Positions 41,134-48,993 of a stretch of 52,352 nt of DNA are shown in pieces. The DNA is from Deltaproteobacteria bacterium. GTDB taxonomy: Bacteria; Desulfobacterota; SM23-61. The stretch is taken from NCBI GenBank assembly GCA_016875165.1, contig VGSF01000025.1:1-52352 (forward strand), in the 5' to 3' direction. A program made the translations under genes and the position numbers. The notes under the pieces were generated by a model. It was not told where the DNA came from. It saw nothing but the letters and a program-made list of their open reading frames with translations, and searched no databases. How positions within the stretch are numbered: position 1 is the first letter of the stretch; every line of letters begins with the position of its first letter.

Positions 41134-42219
41134 ATGAAGGCAGCAGTTTGGTATGGACGGGAAGATATTCGAATCATGGATCTTCCGGAACTGGTTGTAG
41201 GCAAGGATCAGGTAAAGATCAAGGTCCGATGGTGCGGAATCTGTGGCTCGGATGTTCACGAATACCGCGAAGGACCGATGATCATTTCCAAGAAACCCCA
41301 TCCTCTCACAGGGAAAAGTTCGCCAATTATCCTGGGCCATGAATTTTCCGGCGACGTGGTCGAGGTGGGTGAGGATGTTAAAAGAATTGCGGTAGGCAAC
41401 CGGGTTACGATTAACTGCCTCATTTATTGCGGAGAGTGCCTGTACTGCCGACTCGGGGAGTACAATATGTGCCTGAAACTGGCCACCGTAGGTCTGGCCT
41501 GGGATGGGGCCTTTGCCGAATTCGCGGTAGTGCCAGAATATACCGTCCTCAAGATTCCGGACGCAGTAACCTATGAAATGGCCTCTTTTGCCGAACCGTT
41601 GGCTGTCGCCGTGCGGGCGGTGAGAAGGGGCCGCTTAAAAGTAGGCGACACAGCGGTGGTGATCGGCGCCGGGCCCATCGGGCTCCTGGTTCTGCAAGCG
41701 GCCAAAGCGGCCGGCGCCAGCCGAGTTTTCGCTATTGAGCCCATCCCCCATCGAAGGGAATTAGCCAGGCATTTGGGGGCCAATGAAGTCTTCGATCCCG
41801 TCCAGGGGGATATGGGGAAAGAAATCGCCGAACGGACTGAAGGGCTCAGAGCGAATATCGCCTTTGAGTGCGTTGGGAATCAGAGCGCTTTTGATACAGC
41901 CGTTCGAGTCACAGGCCGGAGAGCGATGATTGTTATGGTAGGTATGGCCTTAAAACCTATCGAGGTCCCCTTCTTCAGGTTGTGGGGGCATGAAAAAGAG
42001 ATTACAACTTGCACAGGATATGTGGATGAATATCCAGCCGCTTTGGCCTTTCTGGCCGACCGCAGAGTTCAGGTTGAACCCATGATCACGGAAAAGATCA
42101 GGCTCGAAGATTTTATTGAGAAAGGCCTTAAGGAGATGATCCGGAACCCGGAAAGACACATAAAGATCCTGGTAACTCCGGGAGGAGAGAAATGGCAAGA
42201 TTGGCGATGTTTGATTTAA
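41134..42219 (+). CDS. Zinc-dependent alcohol dehydrogenase (butanediol/sorbitol dehydrogenase-like)
   Basis: A 361-residue MDR enzyme. Catalytic zinc ligands: Cys37 in CGICGSDVHEY and His-Glu in GHEFSGDVVEVGE (about 70). The structural-zinc Cys set is YCGECLYCRLGEYNMC. The NAD-binding motif VVIGAGPIGLLVLQ is at about 174 and the acidic end of the strand is FAIEP, giving NAD preference. It is close to (R,R)-butanediol dehydrogenases and similar polyol oxidisers. SD GGGGAAGG precedes the ATG. Expected job: oxidising a secondary alcohol made in the pathway, or acting on acetoin/butanediol. It overlaps the SDR gene by 28 bp. Confidence 0.88.
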   Translation: MKAAVWYGREDIRIMDLPELVVGKDQVKIKVRWCGICGSDVHEYREGPMIISKKPHPLTGKSSPIILGHEFSGDVVEVGEDVKRIAVGNRVTINCLIYCGECLYCRLGEYNMCLKLATVGLAWDGAFAEFAVVPEYTVLKIPDAVTYEMASFAEPLAVAVRAVRRGRLKVGDTAVVIGAGPIGLLVLQAAKAAGASRVFAIEPIPHRRELARHLGANEVFDPVQGDMGKEIAERTEGLRANIAFECVGNQSAFDTAVRVTGRRAMIVMVGMALKPIEVPFFRLWGHEKEITTCTGYVDEYPAALAFLADRRVQVEPMITEKIRLEDFIEKGLKEMIRNPERHIKILVTPGGEKWQDWRCLI

Positions 42220-42962
42220 CGGGGAAGGTTGCCATCATCACCGGCGGCTATCATGGGATAGGGCGGGGGATAGCCGAAGGACTTGCCGAAGCAGGGGCCG
42301 ATGTTGTCATTTGTGCAAGAAATTTTGAACGTTGCGTGGAAGCCTGCGCCGAGATCGAAAAAATGGGGGTGAAGACCCTTCCCATTCGCTGTGACATCAC
42401 GAAATCAGAAGAGGTGGAAACTCTTATTCGGAAAACTGCCGCCGAGATGGGCAAAATAAATATCTTAGTGAATAATGCCGGCGTAGGAGGGAGTGAAAAA
42501 CCGATCTTAAAAATGTCCGATGAAGACTGGGATTACCCGGTAAATATCGATTTAAAAGGGGCTTTCCTTTGCGTTCGCGCAGCCGTACCAGAAATGATTA
42601 AGCAGGGAGGGGGGAAGGTCATTAATGTGGCCTCGATAACTGCTATGATCGGCATGGCCAACATGTCGGCCTACTGTGCCAGTAAAGCCGGCTTGGTCCA
42701 GTTAACGAAAGTAATGGCCCTCGAATTTATCAAATATAACATCCAAGTAAATGCGCTTTGTCCCGGTTATTTTCTCACCCCCATGAACCAGAAATTTTTT
42801 GAGTCTGAAATCGGCCGGAAGGCTGTCCAAAAAACCATCCCGATGAACCGGCTGGGCAGGGTGGAGGAATTGAAGGGAACAGCCATCTACCTGGCTTCCG
42901 CGGCCACCAATTTCATGACCGGCTCCTGCCTGGTGATCGATGGCGGGCAGATCATTTGGTGA
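42192..42962 (+). CDS. Short-chain dehydrogenase/reductase
   Basis: A 256-residue SDR. Motifs: VAIITGGYHGIGRGIAEGLA (TGxxxGIG cofactor loop), NILVNNAGVGGS (NNAG), VINVASITAMIGMANMSAYC with the catalytic Ser, and YCASK (catalytic Tyr/Lys). The C-terminus VIDGGQIIW is standard. NADP or NAD cannot be settled; Arg43 after the first strand (ICARNFER) leans to NADP. SD GGGAGG lies in the end of the alcohol dehydrogenase gene. A 3-hydroxyacyl-CoA dehydrogenase role would fit next to the hydratase. Confidence 0.88.
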   Translation: MARLAMFDLTGKVAIITGGYHGIGRGIAEGLAEAGADVVICARNFERCVEACAEIEKMGVKTLPIRCDITKSEEVETLIRKTAAEMGKINILVNNAGVGGSEKPILKMSDEDWDYPVNIDLKGAFLCVRAAVPEMIKQGGGKVINVASITAMIGMANMSAYCASKAGLVQLTKVMALEFIKYNIQVNALCPGYFLTPMNQKFFESEIGRKAVQKTIPMNRLGRVEELKGTAIYLASAATNFMTGSCLVIDGGQIIW

Positions 42963-42972
42963 GGGATAGAAA

Positions 42973-43752
42973 ATGTCTTATGAAACTATTATCTTAGATC
43001 GCCAAGAGGGAATAGGATATCTGACGATCAACCGGCCTAAAGTGTTTAATGCCATCAACAATCAAATGATTGAAGAGATGAAAAGGGCCATTGAGGAATT
43101 CCATCAGGACAAGTTAGTTGGAGTCGTCATCATCACCGGAACTGGCAAGGCCTTTCAAACCGGGGCTGATATTGAGGAATTAAGCCAAATGTCCCCCCTG
43201 GGAATCCTGCAGTGGAACCAGGGAGTGGTGGAGAACTTTGAAGCCCTCGAGAAGATGAGGCAGCCTGTGATTGCGGCTATTAATGGTTATGCTCTGGGAG
43301 GAGGCTTGGAACTTGCCTTGGCCTGCACAATCCGGATTGCCGCCGAGTCGGCCAAGATGGGATTGCCGGAAGTAAAGATTGGAATCCTTCCTGGCGCAGG
43401 GGGAACCCAGCGACTCCCCCGTCTTATCGGGAAAGGTTTGGCCGCGGAGATGATTCTAACGGGAGAAATGATTGACGCTAAAGAAGCATATCGCATTGGG
43501 TTAGTAAACCGTGTCGTTCCAGCCGAACAATTAATGGCCGCTGCGGAAGAAATTGGCAGGAAAATCTTAAGGAATGCACCGATTGCGGTAGCCTTGGCTA
43601 AAGACGCCATCGAAGTAGGAAAAAATCTTCCCCTGGATGGAGCGATCCAATATGCCCAGAAGAATTGTATTACCTGTTTTTCTACGGAGGACATGAAAGA
43701 GGGAACGGCCGCTTTCCTTCAGAAAAGAAATCCCCAGTTTAAAGGACGATAG
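42973..43752 (+). CDS. Enoyl-CoA hydratase/isomerase
   Basis: A 259-residue crotonase-family protein. The oxyanion-hole strands are GTGKAFQTGADIEELSQM and AAINGYALGGGLELALAC. The two catalytic Glu positions of true hydratases are visible: NGYALGGGLELAL (Glu about 112) and LPEVKIGILPGAGGTQRLP (Glu about 132). It therefore probably hydrates a 2-enoyl-CoA. The start lies 10 bp after the SDR stop and the end 2 bp before the E2 start, so the cluster is tightly packed. Confidence 0.9.
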   Translation: MSYETIILDRQEGIGYLTINRPKVFNAINNQMIEEMKRAIEEFHQDKLVGVVIITGTGKAFQTGADIEELSQMSPLGILQWNQGVVENFEALEKMRQPVIAAINGYALGGGLELALACTIRIAAESAKMGLPEVKIGILPGAGGTQRLPRLIGKGLAAEMILTGEMIDAKEAYRIGLVNRVVPAEQLMAAAEEIGRKILRNAPIAVALAKDAIEVGKNLPLDGAIQYAQKNCITCFSTEDMKEGTAAFLQKRNPQFKGR

Positions 43753-43754
43753 AA

Positions 43755-44945
43755 ATGGCCATACAAGTCGTAATGCCCAAGGTCGGCCTTACCATGGCCG
43801 AAGGCAAAGTCGTGGAGTGGAGAAAAAAAGAAGGGGAGAGGGTTGAAAAGGGAGAGATCCTCTTCGTTTTTGAAACCGAAAAGACGACCTTTGAAGTGGA
43901 AGCCCCCGAATCGGGCATTTTGAGTAAGATCTTGGTTCAAGTAGATGAGACTGTGCCTGTGGGAGCGGTTGTCGGCCTGATTGCTCTAGCAGGTGAGGCA
44001 GTGGAAATTCCAAAGGAAAAACCAATGATAGTCCCCGGCGAAAAAGAAGAACGGCCGAGAGAGGTTCAAAAGCCCGCGGTGGAAAAGATTCGGGCAACGC
44101 CTTTGGTCAGAAGGATGGCCAAGGAAAAGGGTTTGGAATTAAAGAGAGTTCCCGGGTCTGGTATGGGAGGAAGGATCCGCCGGGCTGATGTAGAAAAATT
44201 TCTTATTAGCCAGCCTCCGACACCGGCTGTTTCAACCATTCCTGAACGGGCAGAAAAAGGAAAGTTGGTTAAATTGACGGGCATGCGCAGGATCATTGCC
44301 CAAAAGATGCTGGCCAGCAAAGTCGAGACGGCCCAGATCTACATGAGCAGTACCATCGATGCCACCCGGATATTAGAAGCCAGGGGGAGGCTTTTGCCGG
44401 TTATTGAAAAGAAGACAGGGGTTCGTCTGACCATCACCGATATCCTCATGAAGGTTACAACCGTCGCCATATTCCTTCACCCGGTCATCAACACCCGTTG
44501 GACACCCGAGGGTATTATCTGGCTGAATGACGTTCATATGGGAATGGCCATGGCCCTGCCTGAGGGACTTATTGTTCCGGTCATCTGGGATATTGGCAAA
44601 AAGTCACTTTCGGAGATCGCGAGAGAGCGGGCGGAATTGGTAGAAAAAGGGAAAAAAGGCAAGCTGGTCCCCGACGACATGAAGGGAAGCACCTTTACCT
44701 TTTCTTCAATGGGAATGTACGGGATAGAGGAGTTTTGCGGCATTATCAATCAACCGGAGAGCGCTATCCTTGGGGTGGGGGCGATCATCGATAAACCGGT
44801 GGTTATAAACAAAGAAATCTTGGTTCGCCCCATTATGAAAGCAACTTTAAGCTATGACCATCGAGTGATCGATGGAGCCAAAGCTGCAGAATTCATGAAG
44901 ACGCTAAAAGAATTGATGGAAGACCCTATCTTAATTTTGGCCTGA
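43755..44945 (+). CDS. Dihydrolipoamide acyltransferase (E2) of a 2-oxoacid dehydrogenase complex
   Basis: A 396-residue protein. One lipoyl domain (residues 1-78) with the lipoyl lysine at 43 in FETEKTTFEVEAPESG. A flexible Pro/Glu-rich linker follows. The E3-binding domain is at about 114-153 (IRATPLVRRMAKEKGLELKR, VPGSGMGGRIRRADVEKFL). The catalytic domain ends with LSYDHRVIDGAKAAEFM, the HxxxDG active site (His about 369). Normal length for a single-lipoyl E2. Two bases separate it from the hydratase gene. It accepts the acyl group from E1 and passes it to CoA. Confidence 0.92.
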   Translation: MAIQVVMPKVGLTMAEGKVVEWRKKEGERVEKGEILFVFETEKTTFEVEAPESGILSKILVQVDETVPVGAVVGLIALAGEAVEIPKEKPMIVPGEKEERPREVQKPAVEKIRATPLVRRMAKEKGLELKRVPGSGMGGRIRRADVEKFLISQPPTPAVSTIPERAEKGKLVKLTGMRRIIAQKMLASKVETAQIYMSSTIDATRILEARGRLLPVIEKKTGVRLTITDILMKVTTVAIFLHPVINTRWTPEGIIWLNDVHMGMAMALPEGLIVPVIWDIGKKSLSEIARERAELVEKGKKGKLVPDDMKGSTFTFSSMGMYGIEEFCGIINQPESAILGVGAIIDKPVVINKEILVRPIMKATLSYDHRVIDGAKAAEFMKTLKELMEDPILILA

Positions 44946-44958
44946 GGAGAGGGGAAGA

Positions 44959-46338
44959 ATGGGAGCGACACAAGTCGTCGTGATCGGCGGAGGAGTAGCC
45001 GGATACCCAGCGGCGCTAAGGGCAGCCAGGTTGGGAGCGGAAGTTACCCTTGTCGAAAAAGATAAAATTGGGGGGGTTTGTCTCAATAAAGGGTGCATTC
45101 CTACAAAGGTATTCCTCCATACGTCATCAATCTTTAAGGATTTTAAGAGAGCGCCAATTTTCGGGATAAGTGCGCAGAATGTAGAGATAGATTTTAATGG
45201 TTTGATAACCCGAAAGAAAGCAGTGGTCGAACGATTAACAAAAGGGGTAGATAGTCTTTTAAAAAATAAAAAAGTGAAAGTGATTCATGGGACAGCCTCC
45301 TTTATCGATTCAAAGAAGGTAAAAATTAAAGAAACAGAAGAGGTATTATCCGGAGATAAATTTATTCTGGCGATGGGATCCACTCCCTCGCAACTTTCCA
45401 TTCCGGGAAGCGAGAAAGCTCCCCTGATAACAAGTGATGACCTTCTGGAAATTAAATCCCTTCCCCAAAGCCTGATAATCATCGGTGGAGGATACATCGG
45501 GGTTGAATTTGGTCAATTTTTCAATCGCATGGGGACCAAGGTTGCAATCATAGAAATGATGGATCAACTTATACCCACTGAAGATCAAGAAATTAGCCAG
45601 GGATTGAGAAATGTCCTCGAAAAGGAAGGAATCAAAATTTTCACCGAAGCCCGCGTTCAGAAAATAAAGGAAGAAGAATTGGAGAAAACAGTTGTCTTTT
45701 TAACTCCGACTGGAGAAAAAGAGCTAAAAAGTGAGATGATTGCACAAACAGTTGGGAGGAAACCTTACACTGAAGGAATGGGGTTGGAGAAAATTGGGCT
45801 CGGACTTGAAAAAGGAAGAATTGTCGTAAACGAAAAGATGGAAACAAACATTCCCCATATTTATGCAGCCGGGGATGTGATCGGAGGAATCATGCTTGCC
45901 CACGTGGCCATGGCTGAAGGGGAATGCGCAGCTCGCAACGCTTTAGGTGTTCCTTCTTCTATTTCCAATTCAGCTGTTCCGCGGTGCATATATACTTCTC
46001 CTGAGGTGGCTTGTGTCGGCTTAACAGAGAAACAGGCCCTTAAAAAAGGAGAGGTGCAGGTTGGCCGTTTCCCCTTCCGTGCGGTGGGAAAGGCCACTTT
46101 AATGGAAGAGACGGAAGGGATGGTTAAGATCGTAGCAGGAAAGCAGTACGGAGAGATTCTAGGGATTCATATGATTGGACCGCATGTCACTGACCTAATT
46201 AGCGAAGCCGTTCTTGCTATCGAGATGGAAGTTACGGTTGAAGAGCTGGCCCACACGATTCACCCCCATCCTACCCTTTCAGAAGGTGTTGGGGAAGCAG
46301 CCATGCTGTTAAGCGGCGGTGCCATGCATCTTCCATGA
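44959..46338 (+). CDS. lpdA: Dihydrolipoamide dehydrogenase (E3)
   Basis: A 459-residue flavoprotein disulfide reductase. FAD motif VVVIGGGVAGYPAALRAARL, redox disulfide in GGVCLNKGCIPTK (Cys pair at about 40/45), NAD motif IIIGGGYIGVEFGQFF, FAD-contact YAAGDVIGGIMLAHVA, and the active-site HPHPTLSEGVGEAA at the C-terminus (His-Glu). The SD GGAGAGGGG is strong. It would reoxidise the lipoyl group of the E2 in this cluster. A fold-back element (46422-46574) follows it and separates it from the acyl-CoA dehydrogenases. Confidence 0.93.
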   Translation: MGATQVVVIGGGVAGYPAALRAARLGAEVTLVEKDKIGGVCLNKGCIPTKVFLHTSSIFKDFKRAPIFGISAQNVEIDFNGLITRKKAVVERLTKGVDSLLKNKKVKVIHGTASFIDSKKVKIKETEEVLSGDKFILAMGSTPSQLSIPGSEKAPLITSDDLLEIKSLPQSLIIIGGGYIGVEFGQFFNRMGTKVAIIEMMDQLIPTEDQEISQGLRNVLEKEGIKIFTEARVQKIKEEELEKTVVFLTPTGEKELKSEMIAQTVGRKPYTEGMGLEKIGLGLEKGRIVVNEKMETNIPHIYAAGDVIGGIMLAHVAMAEGECAARNALGVPSSISNSAVPRCIYTSPEVACVGLTEKQALKKGEVQVGRFPFRAVGKATLMEETEGMVKIVAGKQYGEILGIHMIGPHVTDLISEAVLAIEMEVTVEELAHTIHPHPTLSEGVGEAAMLLSGGAMHLP

Positions 46339-46421
46339 TGCATTCGTTTAGACTTTTTAAAGTCGTCCCATAGGAAAAAAATTCCTCAAGTTGCCGCGTA
46401 ATTTTCAACGGAATTAAGGAG

Positions 46422-46574
46422 GATGATCTCGTAAAAAGTCAAAATTGGGATGGCAAAGTAAAAAGCTCCATATGCAAGGCGCGCAAAACCTGAGGAGTGA
46501 GGCGTACTTACAAGGTACGCCGCAACGACGAAGGTGAAGCGCAACGCCGCAGATGGACTTTTTACAAAGCCATC
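46422..46574. repeat. Fold-back element family D, copy 3, inside a Shine-Dalgarno sequence
   Basis: Ends GATGATCTCGTAAAAAGTC and GGACTTTTTACAAAGCCATC (inverted). AAGGAG stands before (46416-46421) and after it (46575-46580) as a perfect 6-bp target duplication; the right-hand copy is the ribosome-binding site of the gene at 46588. The core has its own hairpin GGCGTAC / GTACGCC (46501-46521). Confidence 0.85.
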
Positions 46575-46587
46575 AAGGAGATAGAGA

Positions 46588-47766
46588 ATGGATTTCGGAT
46601 ATACCAGGGAAGAAGAGGATTTCAGGGAAAGGCTTTGCAAGTTTTTAGATCAGGAGCTAACCGAGGAGATCGCCCGCCAAAACTGGGAAGATAAGGGGGT
46701 CGGGCCGGAAGCGCGCGAATTCAGCCGCAAATTAGCGGCTAACGGATTTTTGGGGATAAGCTGGCCGAAAGAATACGGGGGGCAGGGGTTATCTCCTACT
46801 TACGATTTCATCCTTTTAGATGAGTTAGGAAAACGGTGGGGAGCGCATGTTCCCTTAGATGTAGGCTATACCATGGTGGGCCACACGATTTTGCGCCGCG
46901 GCAGCGAAGAGATGAAGAAAGAGTTCTTACCCAAGATTGTCCGAGGCGAGATTGAATTTTGCCTGGGTTATACAGAACCAAACGCTGGCTCAGACCTGGC
47001 CGCGATGAAGATGCGGGCGGTAGAGGAAGGGGATGTATACATCATCAACGGGCAGAAAACCTTCAACACCGAAGCCCATTATGCCGAGTATCACTGGCTG
47101 GCAACCAGAACGGACTTTGATCCCAATATTCCCAAACACAGGGGGATAAGCCTTTTTATTGTTGATATGGACAGCCCGGGCATTACCGTTCGCCCCTTGT
47201 GGACCATGTCCGGAGAAAGAACCAACGAGGTTTTTTACGAGGATGTACGGGTCCCTAAGAATAGGCTGGTGGGGGAAAAGAACAAGGGTTTTTATTACAT
47301 GATGGAAGCCATCGATTCCGAACGGAACCATGTATTTACTCCCTGCCGCCTGATGCCGATCCTGAACGACCTCGTCCGTTATGCCCAAGAAACGGATTTC
47401 AACGGGAAGCCCCTGGCTCTGGATCCCCGGGTTCAAGATCTGTTAGCCCAGGCGGCCATAGAGATGGAAATCGCCCAGGTATTTGCGGAGCATTCGCGAT
47501 GGATGGAGAGCAATAATATTCCCATGACCTATGAACCAGAGGTAACGAAAATCTTCGTTTCCGAGCTGGAGCAGCGGTTAGTTAATGCCGGTATGCAGAT
47601 TCTGGGCTTATACAGCCAGTTAGAAGAAGATTCCAAATGGGTCCCCTTAAAAGGGAGGATCGAATGGTATTTCCTGCACTCCTTTATGACCACCATAGGG
47701 GCTGGCACCAGCGAGGTTGGTAGAAATGTCATCGCTCAGCGAGGTTTAGGTCTGCCTCGGGCTTAG
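46588..47766 (+). CDS. Acyl-CoA dehydrogenase (first of a pair)
   Basis: A 392-residue ACAD. Motifs: DFGYTREEEDFRERLCKFL, WPKEYGGQGLSP, LGYTEPNAGSDLAAMKMRAV (substrate/FAD strand) and YIINGQKTFNT, FVSELEQRLVNAGMQI, and IGAGTSEVGRNVIAQRGLGL at the end. In classical ACADs the C-terminal motif reads YEGTxxIxR with the catalytic Glu; here the matching place is GAGTSEVGR, so that Glu is replaced by Ala. This variant is typical of ACADs that act as two-gene heteromers, for example the actinobacterial FadE28/FadE29 type. SD AAGGAG at 46575 comes from the repeat. Confidence 0.9.
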   Translation: MDFGYTREEEDFRERLCKFLDQELTEEIARQNWEDKGVGPEAREFSRKLAANGFLGISWPKEYGGQGLSPTYDFILLDELGKRWGAHVPLDVGYTMVGHTILRRGSEEMKKEFLPKIVRGEIEFCLGYTEPNAGSDLAAMKMRAVEEGDVYIINGQKTFNTEAHYAEYHWLATRTDFDPNIPKHRGISLFIVDMDSPGITVRPLWTMSGERTNEVFYEDVRVPKNRLVGEKNKGFYYMMEAIDSERNHVFTPCRLMPILNDLVRYAQETDFNGKPLALDPRVQDLLAQAAIEMEIAQVFAEHSRWMESNNIPMTYEPEVTKIFVSELEQRLVNAGMQILGLYSQLEEDSKWVPLKGRIEWYFLHSFMTTIGAGTSEVGRNVIAQRGLGLPRA

Positions 47767-47811
47767 TTGCTGGATAGATTTTTGTTTATATTTTTGGGGA
47801 AGGAATAAACC

Positions 47812-48948
47812 ATGGATTTCAGATTTAGCGATGAACAAAAGATGCTGCGAGAAAGCGCTCGTAGTTTCTTAGAAACAGAATGCCCCAAGACATTCGTGAG
47901 GGAAATGGAAAGGGATGAAAAAGGATACACCCCTGAGTTTTGGCGTAAGATGGCCGGCTTAGGGTGGATGGGAATTATTTTTCCAGAGAGTTATGGGGGT
48001 ATCGGGGGAGACTTCCTGGATTTGCTGATTTTATTGGAAGAAATGGGGAGGGCCTGTTTGCCTGGTCCATTTTTCTCCACAGTGGTGCTGGGTGGGCTTA
48101 CAATTCTGGATGCGGGAAACCAGTCACAGAAAGAAGAATTTCTGAAAAGGATCGCTAAAGGAGAAATGGTTTTGACCTTAGCACTTACAGAACCCGCAAC
48201 CACTCAGTACGATCCAACGCTAATTACGGTCAAAGCCCGGGCAGAGAAAAATCATTATTTGATAAATGGCACCAAGCTTTTTGTTCCTGATGCCCACGTG
48301 GCCGACTACCTGATTTGTGTTGCCCGGACAAAAGGGGAGTTCAATTCAAAAAGCGGCATTACGCTTTTCCTCGTAGACGCCAAAAGTCCGGAAATCAAAT
48401 GGGAGCTGCTAAAAACTGTTGCCAGGGATAGGCAGTGTGAAGTTATTTTTCAAAAAGTCAAAGTTCCGCAGGAAAACATTCTCGGCAGATTGGATGAAGG
48501 GGGAGCACAAATTGAAAAGATCCTGCAAAAGGCGGCGCTGGCAAAATGCGCCGAAATGATCGGGGGGGCGCAGTTTGTTCTCGATATGTGTGTGAGCTAT
48601 GCCAAAGAGAGAGAACAATTCGGCCGGCCCATCGGTACATTCCAGGCCGTGCAGCATCATTTTGCCAATATGCTCATAGACCTGGAAGGGGGAAGACATA
48701 TCACTTATAAAGCGGGTTGGATGGTGAGTAAAGAAATTGCCTGCACGATGCAAGTAGCTGCCGCCAAGGCTTGGGTGAGTGAAGCCTGCAAGCGAGTGGC
48801 CAGTTTGGGCCATCAGATAATGGCGGGCACGGGTTATATGGAAGAACACGATATGCCATTGTATTCCAGGCGAGCCAAAGGAGCCGAATTTGCCTTTGGG
48901 GATGCGAATTACCATAAAAAGCTTGTGGCCAAAGAGATTGGCCTTTGA
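47812..48948 (+). CDS. Acyl-CoA dehydrogenase (second of a pair)
   Basis: A 378-residue ACAD. Motifs: MDFRFSDEQKMLRESARSFL, FPESYGGIGGDFLDLLILLE, LALTEPATTQYDPTLITVKA, YAKEREQFGRPIGTFQAVQH, and the C-terminal RRAKGAEFAFGDANYHKKL. As in its neighbour the YEGT catalytic Glu is absent; the place reads AFGD. The 45-bp gap with SD GGGAAGG indicates co-expression. The two proteins probably form a mixed tetramer acting on a bulky or branched acyl-CoA. Alternatively each could use an active-site acid from another helix. Confidence 0.9.
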   Translation: MDFRFSDEQKMLRESARSFLETECPKTFVREMERDEKGYTPEFWRKMAGLGWMGIIFPESYGGIGGDFLDLLILLEEMGRACLPGPFFSTVVLGGLTILDAGNQSQKEEFLKRIAKGEMVLTLALTEPATTQYDPTLITVKARAEKNHYLINGTKLFVPDAHVADYLICVARTKGEFNSKSGITLFLVDAKSPEIKWELLKTVARDRQCEVIFQKVKVPQENILGRLDEGGAQIEKILQKAALAKCAEMIGGAQFVLDMCVSYAKEREQFGRPIGTFQAVQHHFANMLIDLEGGRHITYKAGWMVSKEIACTMQVAAAKAWVSEACKRVASLGHQIMAGTGYMEEHDMPLYSRRAKGAEFAFGDANYHKKLVAKEIGL

Positions 48949-48993
48949 TGGTGAATCGCCATTTTGGGCTGGAACGTTTAAGAGGAGAAAATT

